A stretch of 64,000 bases of DNA from NCBI GenBank assembly GCA_021029095.1, contig JAJOHG010000024.1:124001-188000 (forward strand), in the 5' to 3' direction. Origin of the DNA: Phellopilus nigrolimitatus. Lineage: Eukaryota; Basidiomycota; Agaricomycetes; Hymenochaetales; Hymenochaetaceae. Position 1 is the stretch's first letter, and every line of letters begins with the position of its first letter. Under the pieces are notes generated by a model. It was not told the origin of the DNA. It worked only from the letters and a program-made list of their open reading frames with translations, and did no database searches. Below are positions 27,363 to 37,189 of the stretch, piece by piece. Position numbers and translations under genes: made by a program.

Positions 27363-28434
27363 TATTTCTGTGGTAAGAGTGCCAGCCGTAACGACAGTGA
27401 CACAACTTGACGAAAAAGTCGTGGTGATCACTAGAGAGGACAATACAAGAACTTGAGTATGAAAGGCAGCAAAAAAGAATCCGGCTACCGTAGATATAAG
27501 ATATTGGTGTAGAACACCTCGCACTCCATTGCGGCATCGTCGGCAAGTGGTGTTCGCGCCACCCACCTGCCTAACGCGGCATTCCGCGGGTCCCGGTGGC
27601 GCTGAGCAATCCGGAAATTTTAATTCGGATAATCTGTGAGACCGACCTCTCACGATTCACTGAAGACTGCTCGAGTTGTCCATCGTCTTTGCCGTGCACA
27701 GCGAGCCGTCAAGCAACTGGAGTGAGAAAAACTGCCCTCAACCCAAATGCGCAAAAGGCCGGGACGGAAAAGCCGCGCGAATCGGCCAGCTGCTGTCACG
27801 GAGTAGTAAATTGATGTAAGCTTTCTATCAGTGGCTCTAGCTTCTTCTACTGACTAGTTTTCGCGATAGACCCATGTACAAAGTGCAAAGTACATTGTTA
27901 ATCAAGCGAATAAACTCGCCAACAATCGCTACCTGCTCGATTTCATGACATACTCTACCACCCGAGGCCACGATGGTTTTTCACACACTGAAATACAAAC
28001 GCGAGTTATAGTACATGTATTTGCATAAGCCTAATAAGGGTCTGAATCGATATTCTGACAGTGCGCTATAGGTACATTTGAACACTTTTTTCTCGTCAGC
28101 AAGCCGAGACTTGAATTCTGGAAGAGGCGACAATCGAGCGCAGATCACGAGTAGTGGAATGGCGAGATGATGTCGGCTTCCGGAAAGAACAAGAAACTGC
28201 GCGACATGCTAGCGTAAGCTGCTTTGTCTTCCGCGTCATGCATTGACTCCGTCCCATGCATCTTTTGCTTCACGCAGACAGCAAGCTTTGTTTTGAGCAC
28301 TTAAGGACGCTGTTTCGCGTGTCTGTTATTCATCTGCGAGCAAGACATTATGTCAGCACAGTCTGATATGAAATACGAAGGCGCTACGCACCCTTGAAAT
28401 TCATCATGTTCATTTCATCGCTCTCATTCGGAAT
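27363..28434. other. Intergenic region right of protease copy 1
   Basis: Next to the copy 1 start it contains a promoter-side block also found right of copy 2 (27530-27630 against 37055-37165, sharing GGCATCGTCGGCAA, TTCGCGCCAC and CCCGGTGGCGCT). It then contains an F-box-gene remnant (27641-27722). The rest, 27800-28430, shows no gene and should include the 3' end of the kinase gene. Confidence 0.55.
27641..27722 (+). pseudogene. Shrunken remnant of the F-box-like gene
   Basis: ACCGACCTCTCACGATTCA at 27641 matches the start of the F-box-like gene (30861 onward, encoding ADLSRFSKDC). GTGCACAGCGAGCCGTCAAG near 27692 matches its segment at about 31167 (RHAQRAIKRLE). About 270 bases present between these blocks in the full gene are missing. 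It sits divergently beside protease copy 1, so an F-box-like gene once stood there. Confidence 0.7.
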
Positions 28435-30031
28435 TTATCCGACTAGCGGGACACCCATCCTGCGTACGGCCCTCCACAGCGTGCTCCTCGCGGACACCTG
28501 CGGTTTGGCTGCCTGCGTCGGATCCTCTCCGGCCGTCATAGGCTTTGTCCGCGCTGGCTGGCGTGCGAGAGCGATCGCTTCGAAGGCAGAGTCCAGGTTC
28601 ATGTCGCTGATATCGAGTTCTTCTATTTCGTCGATGTCATCGAGCGCGGCAGGCGCGGGAGCACCGCCGGCATCTGCGGCGTGTGTCTCGGGTGTAATGG
28701 GGCCGTCGGAGTCTGCGTCTGACTCTGCATCCGATTCGTTGGAGGCGAACGAGCTCAGGCTTGAGCCAAAGTCCCTGATGAGCTCCTCGTGCTGGGAAAT
28801 AGTCATGAGGATTCCGCGTGGGCCGTCGACGTTGCCGAGCAAATCGGTTGTGGCGGGGGACTCTTGGCTCACTGTCGCAGAGCGGTAGGCGTGGTAAGAA
28901 ACGCCGATGGACTGTTCGTGCTGGACGACGTCGCCGTCGAGATTAGCGAAGTCGACGGAGGTGGAGGAAGAAAGCGCGACGGAATCCGCGGCGTTGTCAT
29001 CATCGAGCGTCGGCAGCTTGGCGCTGAAGATATTCTCGTAGAGCCTGGGCTTGACCTCGAGCTCCTCGGCAGTCGGCACCCGCGAAAATGTCTTGACATT
29101 AAGGACGCGCTCGCGGAGCTTGGAGAGGGAGATGCGCTTGCGGGAATCGACGAAGATGCGCTCGAAGATGTCCTGCGCCTCCTGCGAAACAAAGTACGCT
29201 CTGTAGAAGAAGTCCTTGCGTCTGGAGAGGTACCACTTGAAGCTGAGATTGTCGTTCTGCGCAATTTCCCATGGAGGGTGGGAACGGATGAGGCTGAAAA
29301 GGATGAGGCCGAGCGCCCAGATGTCCGCGTGGACGGAGGTGTAGCAATACGCGGGGGAGTCCAGACCTCCGAGAACCTCTGCGATGTCTTCATGAGAAAC
29401 GAAATGGTGCAGAGTGATGAGAGTAAAGCGTACCTGGGCTCATGAACGGTGTGCTGCCGGTGTTGAACTCGTCGGTGACTGGGCGAGTCGTCGCGAGCCC
29501 GAAGTCACCGAGCACGATGCCGGTCTTCTTGACGAAGATGTTCTCCGGCTTGAGGTCGCGGTGGTAGACACCAGCCTTGTGGCATGCGTCGACGGCGTCG
29601 ATGACCTCGAGGAAGACTCGGCGGATGTGCTCGTCCTCGCCGTTGAAGCGGCCCTGTGAGATGTGATCGAGGAGGTCGCCGTACTCGCAGAGGTCGGTGA
29701 TGATGTACATGAGGCCGGCATGCCTGTCTTCGACGACGTCGTGGAGCTTGAGAACGAGCGGGCTCGCGTCCGAGCAGGTCTGGTGGAGGAAAGCCTCACG
29801 GGCGATGGAGCGGCGGCGAGCGCCGCCCTCGTCGGCACCGTTGTCGATGCACTTGACGGCGTACTCCTTGTCGTCGGTGACGGACTTGGCGCAGTATACA
29901 ACGCCCCAGGCGCCGCGTCCGATACGGCGGGTGAGGCGAAGGGCACCGACGACGGGACTGTCGATGATGAGGCCGTCGAGGTCGGGAATGGCGGCTGAGC
30001 CGCATTCACCAAAGATGCTGCTGCTGCGCAT
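28435..30031 (-). CDS. Ran1/Ksp1-type serine/threonine protein kinase
   Basis: ATG 30031 (MRSSSIFGECGSAA). The kinase domain shows [48 protein letters not shown] and GSTPFMSPE (split by an intron near 29400-29440), then [28 protein letters not shown] and the short GSTPFMSPE activation segment are typical of the Ran1/Pat1-Ksp1-Vhs1 group, which controls the switch between growth and meiosis or filamentation in yeasts. After the catalytic domain comes a long acidic, Ser-rich tail (SDAESDADSDGPITPETHAADA; EEL and DISDMNLDSAFEAIALA) ending VRRMGVPLVG. It is an ordinary fungal kinase inside the duplicated region, with no duplicate of its own seen. Confidence 0.85.
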
Positions 30032-30857
30032 GGTTGCTGGGTGAAGAGATGTCGGCGTAAAAAGCGTTAAGCGAGATGGAGGTGGTAGTGGTGTGAAGTC
30101 AAGTTGCGATAATTGAAAATCCAGAAGTCATGGCATTATATAGGCAGGAAATAGGACCACGGCCGAGAAAGGACTGCCTGCCAGGCCTGGATGGTTTCAG
30201 TTCTTGGGAGCTTCGAAGTCCGTTCGGATGAGCTTGGGTGGAAGACGAGCCAATTAGAGAGCCGAGCTTTGGACGCGAACGATGAGATATCGCTTTGCGT
30301 CACAGCACAAAACAATAAAAATTATTGTTGTCCCTATTGTCTTTAGTGGTCTCGGCGATCAGACTGTGATCGACAGTGTGTCCGCTGATCCACAGCGCCG
30401 ATCTGAGACACAAATGCGGAAGCAGTTTTATTGTTTTTGTTTTTATTTCTGGTACGAATTCGACAGCATAACTGTTTCGGAAGGTCATGTTGAGATTCGA
30501 GAAGACATTTCCTGTGCTTTCTGCCGTCGAACTTGCCACCAAATAATTGCGCGCCCAGTATGTTACTGTCAGTATCATGCGTCGAACACCATCTGACGTT
30601 ACCTGAATCTGAGAAGCTCGGTGTTCCTTATTTCGGCTGATGTTGCGCAAAAGAAGATATTAAGAGACATGGCTTTGAAGCAAGTGGGACGGGTGCAGGA
30701 TGAAGCGGAGCATGAGCGGAATCACGGCGTTTCCGGGTTTGAAGTCAAGTGCACGTGAGTCAATCGACTATCGTGTGAATCACACTGCAGGGTTGACGAC
30801 GCATCGAGTTTCGACGACAAAATTGAAGTTGGATAGGACCACAACCTCGATTCCGTC
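30032..30857. other. Divergent intergenic region, kinase and F-box-like genes
   Basis: 826 bases between two divergent starts. No gene seen. An imperfect inverted arrangement around 30350-30410 (CGGCGATCAGACTGTGATC ... GATCCACAGCGCCGATC) could be a regulatory palindrome but is unproven. Confidence 0.4.
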
Positions 30858-32596
30858 ATGGCCGACCTCTCACGATTCAGTAAAGATTGCCTGAAATCTC
30901 CCTTCGCCGCTCGCGTACTATGCGACGAAGCGTCCAGTCTAGTCTCCGCATACTTGTCTTTACTCCTAGAACATCTCCGCGAAGAACGCACCAAGTACGT
31001 CGTTTCCTCAATTCTGAGTGTATTTCTAGGTGTAATAGCGTCTCTAGATGCAGTAGTTCAACTTTAACAACTCTGGACGATCTACGGGCTGTGATAAAGA
31101 ACGTCGAATCGGAGATGGCTTTAGAAACCGTCCAGGTTGTAATCTATCACGAGCGTCTCCGTCATGCACAGCGAGCCATCAAGCGATTGGAGTCCAAGAA
31201 GAAACAGCTTCTGGTCAAAGCAGACGAAATCGTTCTCAAGGAATCGCGCCGACCATCGCTCCCTATAGAAATTGTTGCCAACATCCTTTCGCTCGCCCAC
31301 GACGCTCACGCAGAGGAGAACAAGCGTATTGGGGGCCATAAAGCTGATAAAAAATCAAACGTGCTGGAGATGGCACTTTCTCTTGATCTGGCCGACCCTT
31401 GGAGGCGGGCCATCCTATCATCCTTGACTATCACTGTCGACTTGGGTGAAGAGACAGACAATTACAGAGATTTCGAAAACAACGGACTATCGAAGCTTTC
31501 GTTAAGCTATGGTATGAAGGGCTCCATCGGTACTCCTACTCTCGATCCGCTCAAGCTCCAGTCCCATCAATGCTCCGAGTTCAAAGTTTCACTGGACTCT
31601 CGAATTGGATCACTACAGCCTTTCATGGGCCTTCTCCCTTCATTCCGCTCGTTAGAGGTCATATGCGATTCCCACGGTAATTCCCGCGACTTTTTTGACA
31701 TGATCGAGAAGTTGAAAGATATTTCTGCGACAAATATTCGTCACGCTGCCTTTTCTTTGCCCATGCTTCCCAACATGCTCGGCAGAAGTCTCTGCGCAGG
31801 CGTTGTATCCTTGTTTATCCACATTCCACCCCAGCCATGTCATGTAAATCTCGTCGAACATCTGCGTCACATTTCGCAACTGCATGCGCTTACACAGCTC
31901 ACTATAGCCTCATTGTCGTTTGAGAACGTGCGTCTGCCCCATAATTATCATAGTCTCATCGCCGACGGCGACAAAATCGACGCAGCCTCTCAGCTTGTGC
32001 CGTACTCGTTGCGAGACCTGAATTTTACAGGGTTCGATACGACATTTATTTCATCCGCACTGAGCTATTTCGGTAGCAGGAAGATACAAACAATTTCGAT
32101 CAATCGCGTACTCGACTACAAGAGAGTCATGTATGCAGTCAAGGCTATCAATAAGTGGTGTCCATCCTTGGAGCGCTTAGAGTGTGATCTGGTGAGTTGC
32201 GCTAATAGTTCGAGCAAATTAATTGAGTGCTTATGTTCTTGATCCGATAAGGCGGCTACTTGGTTTAACCCTTGCTCTTGTGATACTACCAGCTCTTCCG
32301 CTATACGTCCTCTATCGAGGCCGATGTCGGATGGAAGTTGGCTTTTGCCAGTTCTTTCGGTCCTGGCGGTGAATGTATATCCCGGAGAACATATTTTTTC
32401 TCAGCTCTCTATCATCGCCCAAGCACGGCTGGACTCTGAAGACGTCAAGCCGTTGAAGAGGGTAGAGATCATAGATAGGAAGTGTGGATACGAGAAAAAA
32501 GGAATGAGAGATGTGGACCTTCCTTATCTCTGGGAGCTGGAATGTCGCGTTCCAGACGTAGCAATCGGACATCGCGGTCGCTATAAGTACCATTGA
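30858..32596 (+). CDS. F-box-like / leucine-rich-repeat-type protein
   Basis: ATG 30858 (MADLSRFSKDC). Intron 1 (GTACGT...GATGCAG) joins EERT to NSSTLTTLDDL. A helical stretch with RHAQRAIKRLESKKKQLL precedes the F-box-like core RPSLPIEIVANILSLAHDAHA, as in the very large family of basidiomycete F-box-like proteins. The remaining 330 residues have spaced hydrophobic repeats (SLEVICDSHG, QLTIASLSFENV, SLRDLNFTGFD, SLERLECDL) consistent with a degenerate LRR. A further intron near 32195-32250 leads to the last exon, ending RGRYKYH at 32596. Such proteins would recruit substrates to an SCF ubiquitin ligase; partner and substrate are unknown. A remnant lies at 27641-27722. Confidence 0.7.
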
Positions 32597-32701
32597 ATGT
32601 GTACAGGACAGTGCTTTCTCCTCTGAATCCTTGAACGTCGAATGTTAAGTTCACGGATTTTGTCGATTTGATGTAACCTTTTGGATTGCTTCGGGTCTTC
32701 A

Positions 32702-32790
32702 CCAGACTACTGCGGTTACATTCCTGCTATCATCCGCCCCAAACGCAGAATGCTGTCTCGAGCTCCTTCTCACCGACATTTACCTACTAT
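32702..32790 (+). repeat. Dispersed repeat B, copy 1
   Basis: About 90 bases similar to 45415-45505 and 46360-46447, the 3' flanks of the two cupin genes. Shared blocks are CAGACTAYTGCRGTTACAT, CCTGCT, and GAGCTCCTTCT/AAGCTCCTTCW followed by GCCGACNTTTACCT. Repeat A copy 2 begins where this one ends. Confidence 0.65.
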
Positions 32791-33001
32791 GTGAGCGACT
32801 GGACGAAGTAAGTAGAGTGAGGCAGTACTGTGAGATGGCCATTTGCACATGTACACGAGCGCCAACTCGACAGCCAGAATGTTATCCCAGTCATTGCCAG
32901 GCATGTTCTAGGTCGACATTGGGTTGACGAAGTGCTTTTGTTTTCGAACCATAGTGACTCGCTCAACACGTCAGCACGCATGTCATGAAATGGGTTCGAC
33001 C
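32790..33001 (+). repeat. Dispersed repeat A, copy 2
   Basis: Same orientation and same blocks as 24988-25190, with scattered substitutions and a short insertion (TCATGAAA) near its end. It lies between the F-box-like gene and the XPF-like gene. Confidence 0.8.
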
Positions 33002-33127
33002 ACAGCGCGGCTCGTTATCGGATGCTAGGGAAAGCGCCCACTAGCCATCGTGGCTTCAAGCACGATCTTGAGTACATGCAGCTTTCATAGCAGTATAGTA
33101 TCTAAGCACAGATTAAAGACGAGCGTC

Positions 33128-34570
33128 CTATTCGTCCAAGGATGATAGAAAGTCGGATGACGATGGCAAAGACGTGTCCATCGCTTGCATTCGCTCGCTC
33201 AAGACGGCGTTGACGTGTTCCTGTAAGAAACAAATCCCCATACCTGTCCTTAGCAAGTGCATGATAACGCATTAGTACATAGATACCCTGTGCTCACAAT
33301 TCTTTCTTTCCCAATTAGATCCGCAAAACCCTCCGCACGTTGTTCAGGCATCATGTCGAGGAATTCTCCGACGGTGCAGCACCGGAGGATGATGGCGGCA
33401 CAAAACGCATTCATACCCTCGACGTCCGCGAGGTCACGCTCACCCTGTATCCAGCGTGCATTAACATGACTATATGGATTGAAGGGGAGAAGATAGAGAC
33501 CGACGCACCTCCGGTTCATCTTCTCCAATATAAGGCGCGTAGTCCACCACACTTTCTTTCAGTGCTAGCTCGCTAAATTCACGCACGAACATCGCTGCTT
33601 CTCCGACCCCATCAGCAAACGCGAGCTCGACAGCGCACTCCGCACGCTTTTCGTTGGTCCCATCCCGCAGAGCGAGGTCCCGTCGGATACGCCTCGCCGC
33701 CTTGAGCACCGGCGGACCGTACGCGCAAGGACCTTCGAGCTCCTGGTTCTGCGTATCATTGTCAGGATTAGGCGCGCGTAACAGTTGCTTGCGCGGGAAA
33801 TCCAGGAGCACGAGCAGAATGCTTGAGAAGCGCCATGAGTATGCAGAAAGAGCCATGAAAAGCGCAGTGCAAGCTGTATGGGTAGGGAGGGCGGCAAGCG
33901 GGAAGAAGACGACTGCGGAGTGTAGACCCACAATGAGTGAAATGTCCACGGAAGACTGTTTACTGGGATCAGACGAAAGAGCGGGATTAGACGGCGTCAC
34001 GCTGTCGCGCTCAACGAGACGAACAGCGCTGCAAGACTCAAGCGCACGCACGAGTCCACGTTGCTGAATGAAATCCAGCGAGACGAGGTATGTATGTTCA
34101 GCTGACGATGGCTTCCAGTTGTTCGGAGTAGTGAAGGCACGCATCTCCGCGAGTAAGTCTAGAGGAGCTGATCGGTCAGCTTGAGATAAAAGATCTTGGT
34201 TTTGGGCTTGCGCCGACAAACCAGTTTGCGCGATAGTATTATGAGCAATTTTTTCTGAGAATGAATTAGGTTGCGAAGAAAGAGGTTCTGCGGAGACTTT
34301 CTTTCCGCGAAGTTGTATGAACGACGAAAGAGATTGGCGGTCACAGAGCAAAGCTAAAGTAGACGACAAATATGTCATGGGAGGGTTGGTGTTTGACGGA
34401 CGTTCAGCGGCATGGTCAGTTTGTTCTAATAAATGATTGTCGAGGTCAGTAATCTCATGAACAGGTTCAATTTTCGGATGCGCGAGAGGCGCCTCAGGAA
34501 TATAAATATCATCAGCTACGTCGCATTCACGGTCATCACGGGGAGAGAAGCAGCCCGTCGAATTGATCAG
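33128..34570 (-). pseudogene. XPF/ZIP2-SHOC1-like protein, C-terminal part (5' truncated)
   Basis: A long open frame covers 33500-34570, followed by an exon at about 33290-33430 and a last exon at 33128-33220; the GT...AG joins are clean. Visible blocks are VDISLIVGLHSAVVFFPLAALP, YGPPVLKAARRIRRDLALR, ECAVELAFADGVGEAAMFVREF and, after an intron, ERDLADVEGMNAFCAAIIL with LDMMPEQRAEGFADLIGKERI, ending FLSSLDE. An inactive XPF-like nuclease fold followed by a helix-hairpin-helix is the layout of the meiotic crossover proteins Zip2/SHOC1, my tentative family. The right end is cut at about 34570, where the duplicated 3' flank of protease copy 2 begins, so the normal start is gone. A shorter expressed protein cannot be excluded. 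Confidence 0.5.
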
Positions 34571-34857
34571 TTGCACGGAACGAAGTGGGTAAGGCCAATG
34601 ACACAAGAATGTAGTTATAAGGACGAAGTCATGTAACGAGATGAAACAAGTCCATTTTGTCACGAACGGCCAGATACGTCACAAGGGTCAAGTACACATG
34701 GCGAGAGGGAAGGAAAAGGGGGAAAGAAGAAGAAAAAATAGTCGTACAGGGAGAGGAAAAAGATACGAAACGGCAATCGCCTCGCTTGCGTCCCGTGGAT
34801 AAATTACTGAATAACTTAATTTCGCTGGGAGATCAAACTGGTATGAATGTGTCGCGT
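34570..34857 (-). repeat. Duplicated 3' flank of protease copy 2
   Basis: Matches 25215-25736 in blocks (ACGAAGTGGGTAAG, ATGAAACAAGTC, GATACGTCACAAGG, GGATAAATTACTGAATAACTT). It also matches the flank of copy 3. Its outer edge is the breakpoint with the XPF-like gene. Confidence 0.75.
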
Positions 34858-36885
34858 CTAGGCGACGAGGACCGGGTTGATGTGGGGGTTGTGGAGTCCG
34901 TGTTCTTGCAAGCGCTTGAGGATGAAGCCGACGGGCGTGGCGTAGGTGATGTCCAGCTCTGACTCAGAGAAAGACGTGGCACCGCCAGCACCGCCAGTGA
35001 GGAGCCCACCGATCCGTCCGCAGCCGTCGACAATGACGGAACCCGAGTCGCCGTTTTCCGAGAAGGGGCCGCAATTGGATTTGCGCGGGAGGATGGCCCA
35101 TTCTTTGGAGGTCAAGTTCTCGGAGTTATCGTTGTCGTTGTCGTTGTCGTTGTAGTAGTTGCGGGCGTAGGATAGGATGTTATTGGCACAGCCGATGGTC
35201 ACGTCGCTGGTGTTACCGCGCTTGATTACCATAGGGCACGGCTGGCCGTTCTGGTCGAGTGCAGTCGTCGGGTGACGCATCTCATCGTCCGGGATGGTAC
35301 CCGAGAGCCGTAGAAGACGGTCGAACGGATACGTGAAGGAAAGGGCGCCCCAGGGATCGTTCGGGCACATCATAAACGTGAACTTGTCGAGTGGGATGCG
35401 GGTGCCTAGGTCGATGACATTGCCGCTGAAGTTGCTCGCGTCGATCTTGGAGGCGTCGATCTCGATAACGGCCCAGTCCTCGGTATAGCCCTCGCCCTTG
35501 CTGCTGCTGCCGACGCTGATGGGAGGCGAGAGGACGACATGCCCCAGAACACGGCTCTCCGGGGCAGCCCAGTGCGTCGACATGTACTGGTGAAAGGTTT
35601 TGACCTTTTCCATCATATTCTGTGCCTTGTCCAACTCGGCCTCGTACTTCTGGCGCTTCTCGCTCGCTGACCGGTTGTCCTTCCCCTCAGCCTCCCTAAT
35701 ATATCTTTTATGCTCCTGGATGAGCCATTTCCATTTTCCGATTTCAGTCTCGATAGATTCAAGGTGTTTGTTGAGTGCCGCATCGCCGAAGAGCCTGACG
35801 TTGTAACGGGGCTGACTGTCGCTCTTACGCTCGAAGTGGCTGTTCTCGTTCTTGTCCGGCGGGAAGAGGACATGGCGAGCGGTGACGAGGAGGAGCCGCT
35901 CGGCATTCCCACCCTCGCCCTCGCCTTCGCCAATAAAGAAGCCGCCCGTACCCTCAACGCAAGGCGTGGATTGAGCACAGATGGGGAGACCGAGCGTAGT
36001 GGTAAGAGGTTCGCGGGCACGTTCGGTAAAGTCGGAAGAGCGGGTGGGCTTGAGCAGCTTGGGACCGGGACCGGCCGAGCGGGTAACGACCGACTCGCGG
36101 ATTTCGACGTCGACATCGGCGATGTCAAATTCTACAAGAAGCTCGCGGCACTTGTAGACCACAGCGACGCCGTCATCTCCAGAGAGCGATTTGGGGAACA
36201 CGCCGATCCAGAGTATGACGGGTGCGGGTGCGGAAGGCTCTTTGGCTAACCCGATGCGAACGACGTCGGTGCTAGTCCATTCTACATCCATCGAGTCCAG
36301 AAGGGCGTGGAGCTTGAGAGCCAGGTTGTCTTCCCAGACGTCTGCGAGCGGGTGGTTGCCGACAGGGCGGACCTCCTTGAGAACCCGGTACGCCTCCGGG
36401 CCTCTAGGTGCCTCCCAGGGAGTGGTGCAAGTGCGAGCGACTAAGAGCGGGCTAGAGGGCAGGCCGGCGTAGTAGAACTTAACCTCCAATGGGGACGGAG
36501 GGGACGGGTGCGTAGGGGTAGAGTGACCCTGGCCCATATCTACGGTCGAGCGGGGACTGACGACCGACTCACGAATGTCGACGTTGACGTCTGCGAGGTT
36601 GAATTGTGCAAGAAGCTCACGGCACTTGGAGACGACGGCGAGGCGGTCATCGTCAGAGAGAGATGGGGGCATGACACCGATACAGATAGTGACGGGGGCG
36701 GGGGCGGAAGGCTCTTTGACTAAGCCGATGCGGACGACATCGGTGCTCGTCCACTTCACCTCCATCTCGTCGAGAAAAGCGTGGAGCTTGAAAGCCAAAT
36801 TATCTTCCCAGACTTCCGCGAGCGGGTGGTTTCCGACAGGGCGGAGCTCCTTGAGCGTAAGAGGGGAAGAGCGACTTCGGGGCAT
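34858..36885 (-). CDS. Intracellular trypsin-fold serine protease with duplicated N-terminal module, copy 2
   Basis: Single open frame of 675 residues from ATG 36885 (MPRSRSSPLTLKE). The frame continues upstream, but only from a GTG. Residues 12-110 and 170-268 are two copies of one module (RPVGNHPLADVWEDNLALK ... STDVVRIGL ... KCRELL ... IRESVV). The protease domain follows: GTGGFFIGEGEGEG, LLLVTARHVLF (His338), EDWAVIEID (Asp470), ENGDSGSVIVDG (Ser614), GGLLTGG and ITYATPVGFIL. A charged helical insertion (about 370-435) separates His and Asp. There is no signal peptide or membrane segment, so it should act inside the cell. The triad looks complete. The function of the N-terminal module is unknown; partner binding or oligomerisation is conceivable. 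An (Asp-Asn) run at 580-588 comes from GTTGTC repeats at 35130-35148. Confidence 0.85.
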   Translation of the reverse strand: MPRSRSSPLTLKELRPVGNHPLAEVWEDNLAFKLHAFLDEMEVKWTSTDVVRIGLVKEPSAPAPVTICIGVMPPSLSDDDRLAVVSKCRELLAQFNLADVNVDIRESVVSPRSTVDMGQGHSTPTHPSPPSPLEVKFYYAGLPSSPLLVARTCTTPWEAPRGPEAYRVLKEVRPVGNHPLADVWEDNLALKLHALLDSMDVEWTSTDVVRIGLAKEPSAPAPVILWIGVFPKSLSGDDGVAVVYKCRELLVEFDIADVDVEIRESVVTRSAGPGPKLLKPTRSSDFTERAREPLTTTLGLPICAQSTPCVEGTGGFFIGEGEGEGGNAERLLLVTARHVLFPPDKNENSHFERKSDSQPRYNVRLFGDAALNKHLESIETEIGKWKWLIQEHKRYIREAEGKDNRSASEKRQKYEAELDKAQNMMEKVKTFHQYMSTHWAAPESRVLGHVVLSPPISVGSSSKGEGYTEDWAVIEIDASKIDASNFSGNVIDLGTRIPLDKFTFMMCPNDPWGALSFTYPFDRLLRLSGTIPDDEMRHPTTALDQNGQPCPMVIKRGNTSDVTIGCANNILSYARNYYNDNDNDNDNSENLTSKEWAILPRKSNCGPFSENGDSGSVIVDGCGRIGGLLTGGAGGATSFSESELDITYATPVGFILKRLQEHGLHNPHINPVLVA

Positions 36886-37189
36886 ATTTCCCGAGAAAAT
36901 GTTCGTAGGAGGGAGCAGATCTCGGTAGAAGCGAAAACAGTGGTGATCACTGAAGGAAGAGAGAACAACTGAGTACGAAATGGTAGAAATAGAGAAACGG
37001 GTCGCACTTGTGGTTTTTTTATATACCCATGTTTGCGCTCCATCGCTTACCACAGCGGCATCGTCGGCAAATGGCGTTCGCGCCACTCACGTGGCATCAC
37101 GCGTGTCCCGGTGGCGCTAAAGCATTCTATGTACGTAATCCGGACATTTCAATTCGGCACTCGCTTTCGGCATTCTCGGACTGGCAAAA
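36886..37189. promoter_or_regulatory. Promoter side of protease copy 2
   Basis: A TATATAAA-type box on the minus strand (37018-37025) lies about 135 bases upstream of the ATG. The block 37055-37165 is shared with the right side of copy 1. At about 37185 the sequence switches to the truncated XPF-like copy. Confidence 0.45.

Larger units (their letters stand above)
32597..33127. other. Repeat-bearing intergenic region
   Basis: Contains repeat B copy 1 directly followed by repeat A copy 2, then about 120 bases of unique sequence up to the end of the XPF-like gene. No gene seen. Confidence 0.55.

Noticed and set aside
36886..37086. Upstream extension of protease copy 2
   Set aside because: Only a GTG start, covers the TATA region, and the first ATG matches the start of copy 3.
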